The position numbers and the translations under genes are program-made. From contig JAEURV010000109.1 of assembly GCA_016788465.1 (NCBI GenBank), positions 1-37,352 of the forward strand: DNA of 37,352 bases, in the 5' to 3' direction. Position 1 is the stretch's first letter; every line of letters starts with the position of its first letter. The notes beneath the pieces were generated by a model. That model was not told the origin of the DNA and did no database searches. It saw nothing but the letters and a program-made list of their open reading frames with translations. The DNA comes from Nitrospira sp. (GTDB lineage Bacteria > Nitrospirota > Nitrospiria > Nitrospirales > Nitrospiraceae). Below, piece by piece: positions 15,521-22,292 of the stretch.

Positions 15521-16945
15521 ATGAATACGTCACGATGGATTGTCGGTTTTGGTAGCATGATCGGACTCGCCGGGCTTCTGGTCGCTTGTGGCAGTGAGGG
15601 CGTACCCTCCGTGTCGGTCAGTGGATCAGGAAGTGGGGCAGGCAGCGGCTCTGCATCGGCGTCCGGCACGATCACCGGATTTGGGAGTGTCATCGTCAAC
15701 GGCAAACGATTCGACACCAGTAGTTCGTCCTTTACGGTTGATGGCCAATCCGGCAGTCAGAATGATCTCAAGGTCGGGATGACCGTAACGGTCAATGGTT
15801 CGTTTAACGGGACTCAACGGTCGGCGAGCGCTGTGTTTCAAAAGGATGCCGTCGAGGGCCTTGTGCAATCAGTCGCAACGGATGCTCTCAGTTTGATCGT
15901 GATGGGGCAAACCGTATTGGTCGACAACACCACAGTGATCGATGACAACATTCCTGGTCGAAACGTGCTCAACCTTGTGGCTGGCACCGACCATGTCGAA
16001 GTGAACGGTCACATTCGTCCGAACGGTGTCATTCAGGCGACCTTCATCGAAAGGAAGTTGCTCAACGTGACGCCGGAAGTGCGAGGCTTTGTCACCAATC
16101 ATAACGATGGAGCCAAGACGTTTCAGATCGGCACCCTCACGGTGAACTATGCGACAGCCCTGATCACCGATATGCCTGCGCCGAGCGGCAGTAATTGGAA
16201 TGGCCTGTTGGTGGAGACAAAGGGGACCACCTTTAATGCCGTCACGACGACGCTGGCTGCGAGTAAGGTCGAACCGGAGCATCACGGCATCGGCAATCAA
16301 GTCGACGAATTCGAAGTCGAGGGATATGTGACGCAGGTGCGTGGGGCCGGTGATTTCTTCATCAACGGCACGCGGGTGCAAACGACAGGGAATACGGCAT
16401 TCCGGGGCGGCACGATCGACGAGATCACCGTGGGGACAAAGTTGTCAGCGGAAGGGCGATGGGAGAACGGCGTCCTCCTCGCCAAACACGTCAAGTTTCA
16501 TGAGAGTGTGAAGCTCGAAGGCGACATTGCGACTATTGGCGTGAATTCATTCACGCTCACGGGATTGTCCGGTCTGACGATCACAGTGAACGGTCAGACG
16601 GAATTCAAGGATACCAGCCTCGGTGGGTTATCATCCGGCGATCATGTCCGAGTTCGTGGGCGACTGGTTGGTGCCAATTCCGTGATCGCTACCCGCGTTG
16701 AGTTACGGTCTACAGATAACGACGTGGATCTGCAGGGGCCGGTGCAGTCGACCGCTGGGAACATCATTGTGATCTTAGGTGTGTCGGTTGATACCAGCAC
16801 CGTCTCGCAGTTCGAGAGCGTGGGCGGTTCCTCGATGAGTCGTGCCGGGTTCATGGCTGAGGTCAAGCTGAATTCCCTGGTGAAGGTGAAGGGTAATCTG
16901 AACGGATCGACGGTGAGATGGGACGAGGCAGAGTTAGAGGATTAA
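15521..16945 (+). CDS. DUF5666-type repeat lipoprotein
   Basis: The 474-residue product starts with a lipoprotein signal (GLLVAC, Cys23), a Ser/Gly-rich linker and then five or six beta-rich modules of about 65-75 residues. Each module has the DUF5666 pattern: GTITGFGSVIVNGKRFDT, then LKVGMTVTVNGSF; later EVEGYVTQVRGAGDFFINGT and ITVGTKLSAEGRW; later LTGLSGLTITVNGQTEF and LSSGDHVRVRGRL. These modules are small OB-like barrels of unknown role in exported proteins. A ribosome-binding site (aaggaacacaccATG) fixes the start. The small protein at the left end of the window has a single related-looking module. The lipid anchor places it in the envelope; nothing indicates a substrate. Confidence 0.82.
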   Translation: MNTSRWIVGFGSMIGLAGLLVACGSEGVPSVSVSGSGSGAGSGSASASGTITGFGSVIVNGKRFDTSSSSFTVDGQSGSQNDLKVGMTVTVNGSFNGTQRSASAVFQKDAVEGLVQSVATDALSLIVMGQTVLVDNTTVIDDNIPGRNVLNLVAGTDHVEVNGHIRPNGVIQATFIERKLLNVTPEVRGFVTNHNDGAKTFQIGTLTVNYATALITDMPAPSGSNWNGLLVETKGTTFNAVTTTLAASKVEPEHHGIGNQVDEFEVEGYVTQVRGAGDFFINGTRVQTTGNTAFRGGTIDEITVGTKLSAEGRWENGVLLAKHVKFHESVKLEGDIATIGVNSFTLTGLSGLTITVNGQTEFKDTSLGGLSSGDHVRVRGRLVGANSVIATRVELRSTDNDVDLQGPVQSTAGNIIVILGVSVDTSTVSQFESVGGSSMSRAGFMAEVKLNSLVKVKGNLNGSTVRWDEAELED

Positions 16946-16946
16946 T

Positions 16947-16975
16947 TTGGAGCCTGTCCATCAGCGGGCTACACT
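16947..16975 (+). promoter_or_regulatory. sigma-70-like promoter for the Arg/Asp-rich protein
   Basis: TTGGAG (16947-16952) and TACACT (16970-16975) are 17 bases apart, giving a predicted start of transcription near 16982 and a leader of about 30 bases with ribosome-binding site aaaggaga. This is a sequence match only. Confidence 0.45.
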
Positions 16976-17011
16976 GAATCGATCCGATTATTCGAGAAAA
17001 GGAGAACCACA

Positions 17012-17614
17012 ATGAACCGGAGTAGTTGGAAAGAAATCATGTTGGGAACCATTGCTGGGGTATCGCTTCTGACCACACCGGTGATGGGAACGGCAAGCAG
17101 CGCGACAGAAGATGCGATCGCGCGCCTGGATAACCGAGGTCCTGGGTCGCTGAACAGTGGGCCTGGTTCCATCCACAGCGGTCGGGATGAGGGGACCCGC
17201 AGAGGCAGAGATGAAAGAGACGCTCTCTTGGTTGTGCAAGCTGGAGATGACTTTCGCCAAGAAGATCGACGGGTGGACCGGAGAGAAGACCGTCGTCTCG
17301 ATCGACGGGAAGATCGCCGTGAGGATCGGCAACTCGGCCGACGAGAAGATCGCAGGGAGGACCGGCAGTTCGATCGACGTGAAGATCGGAGAGAAGATCG
17401 CCGATCAAACGCGGGTGGCGAAATTCGTGGCCTTGATCGAGCGGATCATGTTGCCGGAGAACACGGCCGTGAAGGCAGAGAGAATGCGCGCATGATGCAA
17501 ATGGATCGGCCTCACAGGCCGGAACGGATGGAGCGAATCGAGAGACCTGAGCGCCCAGAACATCCTGATCGACCTGAGCGTCCAGAACGACCGGAACGGT
17601 CAGGTCGCAACTAG
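17012..17614 (+). CDS. exported Arg/Asp/Glu-rich repeat protein
   Basis: The 200-residue product has a signal peptide (cleavage near VMGTASS) and then low-complexity sequence in two parts. Residues 81-131 are built from a 12-residue unit, DRREDRREDRQx, and residues 164-198 from RPERPE/RPDRPE steps. Both are polyampholytes with no hydrophobic core, so the mature protein is probably unfolded or a charged coil in the periplasm. The start has aaaggagaaccacaATG and a promoter-like sequence just upstream. The 36-base repeat also leaves another frame open (17157-17495), which is a by-product of the repeats. The later protein at 20544 has a similar Asp/Arg tail, suggesting a shared role such as binding polyanions, metals or cell wall; no function is known to me. 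Confidence 0.7.
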   Translation: MNRSSWKEIMLGTIAGVSLLTTPVMGTASSATEDAIARLDNRGPGSLNSGPGSIHSGRDEGTRRGRDERDALLVVQAGDDFRQEDRRVDRREDRRLDRREDRREDRQLGRREDRREDRQFDRREDRREDRRSNAGGEIRGLDRADHVAGEHGREGRENARMMQMDRPHRPERMERIERPERPEHPDRPERPERPERSGRN

Positions 17615-17646
17615 AGTTTCCTCACTCATGTGATGTAAGTATGACG

Positions 17647-17673
17647 ACGGCGCCGAGGTTGTCTCGGCGCCGT
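17647..17673 (+). terminator. rho-independent terminator
   Basis: An 11-bp perfect stem acggcgccgag (17647-17657) and ctcggcgccgt (17663-17673) with a 5-base loop is followed by tccatttt. It lies 33 bases after the Arg/Asp-rich gene. Confidence 0.8.
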
Positions 17674-17737
17674 TCCATTTTCAAATCAACGGCAATTCAC
17701 GTACGGATTTCTCGTGCAGAAAGGGATGGTGAACGGG

Positions 17738-18694
17738 ATGCTGAGGGCGAGCAGAATCGCGATGACAGTATCCATCGCGGTGGTCATGGGGATCCTGGGA
17801 GGGCATGTATGGGCGGCTGATCCATCTGATAAGCGGCCACAGCAGGCAGTAGAACGAAACTGGCAGATCAGCTTCACCCCAAGCTATAGCCACGGGAACT
17901 TTGGGACGAGTACGACAAGCGAGTTTATTTATGTGCCTTTCTCGATTCGACGACTGTTTCCGAAAGGAGATATTTCGCTGGTCATTCCCTCCGTGACGGC
18001 GATTACTGACGGACGCACGACCGTTGTCGGGAATACCGCATTTCGAGTCGATGACAACAGCGGAAGTAACAGTGGATCGGGTGGTGGCGGGTCGGATGAC
18101 GATGGAGGTTGTAGCGGGAAAGGCTCCAATGTTTCAGGCAAGGATCGCGTCTGTGGGACGACGACGCGATCCGTTGGTCAGAAGGTAACTACCACGGGAA
18201 TCGGCGACGTGATTCTTCGAGGCCGCTACTATCTCGTTGAAGAACAGGAGTATGTGCCGCTGATAGCGGTGACGGCTCGGTTGAAGTTTCCGACAGCCAA
18301 TGCAAGCCAGGGGTTAGGAACCGGCGAGTTTGATCATGGCTATGGGGTTGAGATCTCGAAGCTGATTGGGACCAGCTGGCTGGTATTTTTCGACGGAGGA
18401 TATAACGTTATTGGCGACCCGGATCGAGGTGATGGCTCCGGTAGGTTAGGTCTACGCAACCAATATTGGTATGATGTGGGGACAGGCTATTACGTGACCA
18501 AGGACCTCCTTGCCAGTGTGTACTTCGAAGAATATCGGGCCCTTCGACCAGGATTACCGAACGCAAGAGATGTCTTTTTCTCATCGAACTACCGATTGTC
18601 CGTTGCATGGCGTGTGAATGGGGGCGTGGCGGTTGGTCTTTCAAATGGCGCACCGGACTATGTCCTCTCAATCGGCACTAGTTACCGATTCTAG
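17738..18694 (+). CDS. outer-membrane beta-barrel protein
   Basis: The protein of about 318 residues has a signal peptide (MLRASRIAMTVSIAVVMGIL, cleavage near VWAAD) and a body of alternating amphipathic strands ending in SIGTSYRF, with the C-terminal Phe typical of outer-membrane barrels. A Ser/Gly/Asp-rich, Cys-containing loop (about residues 105-145) is probably extracellular. It resembles the transporter-like barrels of the MetA-pathway family (PF13557), but I am not certain. Starts at 17714 (GTG), 17726 and 17738 are all possible; 17738 is used because aaaggga lies 11 bases upstream and the signal peptide is then of normal length. It is separated from its neighbours by a terminator and about 115 bases, so it is probably a single-gene unit. 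Confidence 0.75.
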   Translation: MLRASRIAMTVSIAVVMGILGGHVWAADPSDKRPQQAVERNWQISFTPSYSHGNFGTSTTSEFIYVPFSIRRLFPKGDISLVIPSVTAITDGRTTVVGNTAFRVDDNSGSNSGSGGGGSDDDGGCSGKGSNVSGKDRVCGTTTRSVGQKVTTTGIGDVILRGRYYLVEEQEYVPLIAVTARLKFPTANASQGLGTGEFDHGYGVEISKLIGTSWLVFFDGGYNVIGDPDRGDGSGRLGLRNQYWYDVGTGYYVTKDLLASVYFEEYRALRPGLPNARDVFFSSNYRLSVAWRVNGGVAVGLSNGAPDYVLSIGTSYRF

Positions 18695-18810
18695 CCACCT
18701 TCTCCTTCGTGTGAGACAGTTTACGCCTCACTGTACGATGCGTCTAATGAAGTATGTAGGTCGAGGCAGACGGTCCTGTGGCATCGGACCAGACTAACTG
18801 GAGTCAGCGC

Positions 18811-19392
18811 ATGCCACCGGATCAGTCGGTAGAAGTCGATGATGTGCAATTGGTTGCCAGAAGCCTCAAGCAGGATCATGAGGCCTTCGGACAACTGATC
18901 GACCGGCACTCCTCCAGGATCGTCAACCTGGCCTATCGGATGGTGGGCAATCGGGCTGAGGCGGAGGATCTGGCGCAAGAGGCCTTTCTTACTGCCTTTA
19001 AGGCGCTGTCGACGTTTCGTGCAGACTCGAAGTTTTCGACGTGGCTCTATCGAATCGCCACCAATAAGTGCAAAGATTGGCTGAGGGCCAAGCGACCGGG
19101 GATGGGACAACAGGATGTCGATATTGATGAGACGCTGGATATCCATATCACGGAGGAGCAGACGCCTGAGCGTCTGTTGTCGCAGCAGCAGGTGGCGCAG
19201 CAGTTGGAGCAAGCCATCCAGCGACTGCCGCTGCTTTATCGAGAAGCCTTTGTCCTGAAGCACATTGAAGGCATGAACTACGAAGAGATGGAAGCGATTC
19301 TTGGAGTCAACAGCGATACGCTCAAGATGCGCGTCTATAAAGGACGGCTCCAACTCAGTCGCGATCTTGCGGCACTGAACCCTGTGCAGTAG
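18811..19392 (+). CDS. ECF-type RNA polymerase sigma factor
   Basis: The 193-residue product has sigma region 2 (AFGQLIDRHSSRIVNLAYRM, the EAEDLAQEAFLTAF box and FSTWLYRIATNKCKDWLR) and region 4 (LPLLYREAFVLKHIEGMNYE followed by LKMRVYKGRLQLSRDL), with no regions 1 or 3: an extracytoplasmic-function sigma factor of the RpoE-like group. The ATG at 18811 with GGAG seven bases upstream is preferred to a GTG at 18778. It heads a four-gene unit; the next gene starts 23 bases after its stop and encodes a membrane protein with the layout of an anti-sigma factor. It should direct transcription of envelope functions when released. Autoregulation is usual for this class, but I found no clear ECF promoter upstream. 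Confidence 0.92.
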   Translation: MPPDQSVEVDDVQLVARSLKQDHEAFGQLIDRHSSRIVNLAYRMVGNRAEAEDLAQEAFLTAFKALSTFRADSKFSTWLYRIATNKCKDWLRAKRPGMGQQDVDIDETLDIHITEEQTPERLLSQQQVAQQLEQAIQRLPLLYREAFVLKHIEGMNYEEMEAILGVNSDTLKMRVYKGRLQLSRDLAALNPVQ

Positions 19393-19415
19393 GACGTGGC
19401 TCGTATGGTGATCCT

Positions 19416-20099
19416 ATGACTGAACCGGACCTCCTCATCCAGCGTTTCCTGGATCACGATCTCACTCCAGAAGAACGGGTGGTATTTTTGCAAACCGTCG
19501 ATGCCGACCCTACATTGCGTCGACGTTGGCTCAATCTGGAAATGGTGATTGCCGAGGCGGCTCGATTGCCGAGGCTGGCTCCATCACCACGGTTTCTGAG
19601 TGAGTTGAAGTCTAGTCTTGCTCCACCGGTTCCGAGCTGGTGGGAGCGTGTGTGGGCGGCTGTGACCACACCACGAACGCTGGAATGGAATCTTGCCGGA
19701 GCGATCGCGGCGGCCTGTGTTGTGATGGTGGCAGTCGCGGGGATCTTGACGGCGAGACCGGAACGAGTGGTGGAGGTGCCGGTCGCCATGACCCCAACCC
19801 AGACGATTGCCGCTGGTACCAAACAAGAAGCACCACAAGTGTTTGTCCGGCTTGTCCTACTGCAGCCAGGAGCACGATCCGTGTCTGTCGCGGGCGACTT
19901 TAATGGATGGAACCCAGCGCACACGCCTCTGGAACGTTCGGACGGCGGGGTGTGGACTGCCACCATTGCCCTCAAACCCGGTCGATACCAATACATGTTT
20001 GTGATTGACGGCAAACAATGGGTTGCTGATCCGCTGGCGACGGAAGCCGAGACTGATGGATTCGGCGCACAGAATGCGGTGCTTGATGTGGACATTTAA
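19416..20099 (+). CDS. anti-sigma-like membrane protein with periplasmic glycan-binding domain
   Basis: The 227-residue protein has three parts. Residues 1-70 are an acidic helical cytoplasmic region (LIQRFLDHDLTPEERVVFL) like the sigma-binding part of anti-sigma factors but without the zinc HxxxCxxC motif. One membrane segment lies at about 92-112. Residues 140-227 form an early-set domain of the AMPK1-CBM/CBM48 type, with SVSVAGDFNGWN, WTATIALKPGRYQYMFVIDG and WVADP. Such domains bind alpha-glucans in AMPK and isoamylase-type proteins, so the likely layout is sigma binding inside and glycan sensing outside. It directly follows the ECF sigma gene. The anti-sigma role is inferred from position and layout. 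Confidence 0.75.
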   Translation: MTEPDLLIQRFLDHDLTPEERVVFLQTVDADPTLRRRWLNLEMVIAEAARLPRLAPSPRFLSELKSSLAPPVPSWWERVWAAVTTPRTLEWNLAGAIAAACVVMVAVAGILTARPERVVEVPVAMTPTQTIAAGTKQEAPQVFVRLVLLQPGARSVSVAGDFNGWNPAHTPLERSDGGVWTATIALKPGRYQYMFVIDGKQWVADPLATEAETDGFGAQNAVLDVDI

Positions 20100-20152
20100 A
20101 TTTCCTCGAACGTCTCTTGCAACGAGCCTGGTCTGTATGTACTCTCCCGAAG

Positions 20153-20539
20153 ATGGGGATGGGACTGAACAGGCTTGGCCGCGTCTCTTGGGCGGCGCTC
20201 ATCGTGGTCATCCTGCTGCACGGATTCTTGGCCTGTGCCAAGCCTCCGGCAATGAAACCCAGCCTGCCCACGCCGCTGGCGGGTGCCGTACGATTCACCC
20301 TGCTTGCACCTGGCGCCACACAAGTCTTTCTCGTTGGATCCTTCAATGGTTGGTCCAAGGATGCCACACCTATGACGATAGTCGACGGCGCATTGTGGTC
20401 GGTCACGGTGCCCTTGAATCCAGGGGAGTATCCTTTCATGTTCGTGATCGACAGTGGGCAGTGGATCACGCCGCCCCACGCTGAAGATTTTGTGACCGAT
20501 GGATTCGGGCAAACCAATGGGGTTGTGATCGTACGGTAA
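20153..20539 (+). CDS. lipoprotein with AMPK1-CBM/CBM48-like domain
   Basis: The 128-residue product has a hydrophobic signal with a probable lipobox (GFLACAK) and then little more than one glycan-binding early-set domain: VRFTLLAPGATQVFLVGSF, NGW, WSVTVPLNPGEYPFMFVIDS, WITPP. It is clearly related to the domain at the end of the preceding gene (SFNGW/DFNGW, GEYPFMFVID/GRYQYMFVID), so the two probably arose by duplication. The frame is open from a TTG at 20117, but the ATG at 20153 or 20159 gives a normal signal. It starts about 50 bases after the anti-sigma-like gene and ends four bases before the next gene. It may present or buffer the same sugar ligand in the periplasm; that is inference. 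Confidence 0.72.
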   Translation: MGMGLNRLGRVSWAALIVVILLHGFLACAKPPAMKPSLPTPLAGAVRFTLLAPGATQVFLVGSFNGWSKDATPMTIVDGALWSVTVPLNPGEYPFMFVIDSGQWITPPHAEDFVTDGFGQTNGVVIVR

Positions 20540-20543
20540 AAAG

Positions 20544-21515
20544 ATGATGAGGACTCGAATCGACAGAGTGATGGGGGTGCTGAGCGTCATGGTCGCCTTG
20601 ACGGCTCCCTCGGTCTGGGCCGAACCGCTCACGGCTCAGGATCGGGACGCGATTACTCGGCTTGGTTCCACGCAAGGTCGTTCGGAGAACGAGATCGCAC
20701 CCTTGCTCGATCACGTCAGCAAGGCTGGGGAGCGAGGCCTTCCCACCGAGTCGTTGCTGAACAAGGTCCGCGAAGGCCTAGCCAAAGGGGTTGAACCCAA
20801 GCGGATCGATCCGGTGCTGCGACAGATGACATCTCGACTCGAATCTGCCCATGAAGTCTTGCAGGAGGCTGGTTCTCGCGGCATGGAGGAGGGGAATCGG
20901 CAGCGTGCCATCGAGATCATGGCTGAAGCGCTCTCGCGTGGGACCACCGTGGATGAAGTGCGGGAGCTGAGCCGATTGTCGCAAGATGGTCGACACAAGG
21001 CGACGCAGGAAGAGCTCGCAGCTGGTGCCAAGGGCTTAGCCGTGATGAAGGAAGGACGAATTCCGTCGAAAGATGGAGCGGCCTTGGTCGGCGAGGGGAT
21101 GAAGCAAGGCTATCGCGCATCGGAACTCCTGGATCTCAGCCGGGAAGTCAAGCGGCGTGGATCAGATTTTGAAGAAGGGCGTGCAAGCCTCAAAGCGCTT
21201 CGTGAGCAGGTCAGGCGTGGAGAACGCACTGATCGGCTCTTCAAGGATGAGGATCACAGTGGATCTGGGAGCGGATCAGGTGGTGATCGAAGAGACCGGG
21301 GAGATCGCGGAGGGCGAGACAGTCGAGAGGAGTCCTCACGCGATCGGTCGGACCGACACGACCGATCAGGGGGAGGCGATCGATCGGACCGCACCGATCG
21401 TCCTGACAAAGTTGACCGCCTTGATCGCCCTGAGAAAGTCGATCGCATTGAGCGTCCGGATAGACTCGACCGATTGGACCGATCTGACCATTCCGGCAGT
21501 GGGCGAGATCGTTGA
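20544..21515 (+). CDS. exported helical protein with Asp/Arg-rich tail
   Basis: The 323-residue product has a signal peptide (cleavage near VWAEP, residue 27), a helical region of about 205 residues with repeated short units (GLPTESLLNKVREGLAKGV, then SRGTTVDEVRELSRL, then GMKQGYRASELLDLSREVKR), and a tail from about residue 238 made almost only of Asp, Arg, Gly and Ser (DRRDRGDRGG, DRSDRHDRSG), turning into RPDKVDRLDRPEKVDRIERP steps. The tail is a polyampholyte like that of the protein at 17012. It starts four bases after the CBM48-like lipoprotein gene, so it is the last gene of the sigma-factor operon and a probable effector or sensor accessory. I do not recognise the family. Confidence 0.75.
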   Translation: MMRTRIDRVMGVLSVMVALTAPSVWAEPLTAQDRDAITRLGSTQGRSENEIAPLLDHVSKAGERGLPTESLLNKVREGLAKGVEPKRIDPVLRQMTSRLESAHEVLQEAGSRGMEEGNRQRAIEIMAEALSRGTTVDEVRELSRLSQDGRHKATQEELAAGAKGLAVMKEGRIPSKDGAALVGEGMKQGYRASELLDLSREVKRRGSDFEEGRASLKALREQVRRGERTDRLFKDEDHSGSGSGSGGDRRDRGDRGGRDSREESSRDRSDRHDRSGGGDRSDRTDRPDKVDRLDRPEKVDRIERPDRLDRLDRSDHSGSGRDR

Positions 21516-21847
21516 TTTTTGCGTGCCATCTTCTTTGCACGAACCCCTCAAAGAGTGGATCTTTCTTTCCTTACTTGATACACCAAGCCGGAGAAGGCTC
21601 TGTGTTGTGACAGGTGTCCGAGCGTCAGGCCTCAGTATCCATGGCGGTTCGTGACCCATCAGCCGGTTCATGTTGGATTGCGCGATTGTGAAACGTCGCA
21701 TGTGAAGCGTATCTCGTTCCGGATCAAGTCGCTTCACAAACGACGTGCAACGAATATTGTCGCGGAGGCGTATTGGCTGTGGTGGTAGTAGACGCGTTGA
21801 TGATTCATCCTGGCCAGGAGAAGGTCGTGCCGAGCGAGGAGGGAATG
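21516..21847. other. intergenic region with a dispersed repeat
   Basis: No gene is supported in these 332 bases. They contain the compact copy of the dispersed palindromic repeat (21686-21737) and the ribosome-binding site of the next gene (aggaggg, 21837-21843). A frame continuing from 21157 to 21654 is an alternative reading of the Asp/Arg repeat. Confidence 0.5.
21686..21737. repeat. dispersed palindromic repeat, copy B (compact)
   Basis: Arms gtgaagcg (21702-21709) and cgcttcac (21730-21737) flank a 20-base centre that contains tcgttccggat. The segment matches both halves of the copy at 6225-6318, including the flank ttgtgaa.cgtcgca. Both copies lie between genes, as expected for REP-like elements. 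Confidence 0.65.
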
Positions 21848-22174
21848 ATGAAGGGTATGTTCATCGCAATCAGTGGGGCGATCATACTGCTGAGCAGTAT
21901 GGTCTATGCTCAGTCTGATACGCAGGTGACCGATCAACGGCAGATGAGTCAAGAGGACTGGATTGAGCGCAGCTTCGACAGAGGACAGCTCAATCGCCAG
22001 GAAGAAGGTCAGCTCAATCGTGAACAAGCTCGCCTCGATCCTAGAGAGAGTAGGGGAAAAGCGGACGGAATAGTGAAAAAGAAAGAAGCCGCACGAAGTG
22101 GTGCCGAACGGAAACGTACGTCCCGGCCTATTGTGCGAGAACGGCAGGAGCGTCGGGATGCACGGCATCGCTGA
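21848..22174 (+). CDS. small exported Gln/Arg-rich protein
   Basis: The product of about 108 residues has a signal peptide (MKGMFIAISGAIILLSSMVYA) and a charged helical body with the repeated motif GQLNRQEEGQLNREQARLD, followed by a basic tail (KKKEAARSGAERKRTSRP). The motif recalls a widespread group of small periplasmic proteins with Q..RI..G...G.LT..E..RL-type helices, whose function is unknown to me. Tandem ATG codons occur at 21845 and 21848; 21848 gives a normal distance to aggaggg, while the longer frame from 21773 lacks a signal peptide start. The gene lies alone between the sigma operon and the cca gene. Confidence 0.65.
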   Translation: MKGMFIAISGAIILLSSMVYAQSDTQVTDQRQMSQEDWIERSFDRGQLNRQEEGQLNREQARLDPRESRGKADGIVKKKEAARSGAERKRTSRPIVRERQERRDARHR

Positions 22175-22258
22175 TCTCGATATGGTTTATGATGTTGATC
22201 GTGGCGCCCTTTTCTTTCTGTTCGGGCATCCCGTCAACTGGCCTTCGGCCGTGGTGCT

Positions 22259-22286
22259 TTGTGTCTGATCTGGTCCCTGCTACAAT
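22259..22286 (+). promoter_or_regulatory. sigma-70-like promoter of the cca gene, possibly leaderless
   Basis: TTGTGT (22259-22264) and TACAAT (22281-22286) are 16 bases apart. The ATG at 22293 lies seven bases after the -10 box, where transcription would start, and no ribosome-binding site precedes it. Confidence 0.5.
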
Positions 22287-22292
22287 GCCTGC

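Noticed and set aside
17157-17495. Alternative frame through the Arg/Asp repeat
   Set aside because: The 36-base repeat leaves a second frame open; it has no signal peptide or ribosome-binding site, while the main frame has both.
21157-21654. Alternative frame through the Asp/Arg tail and beyond, possible frameshift product
   Set aside because: The main frame ends normally in a typical tail. The alternative has no start signals and no recognisable domain.
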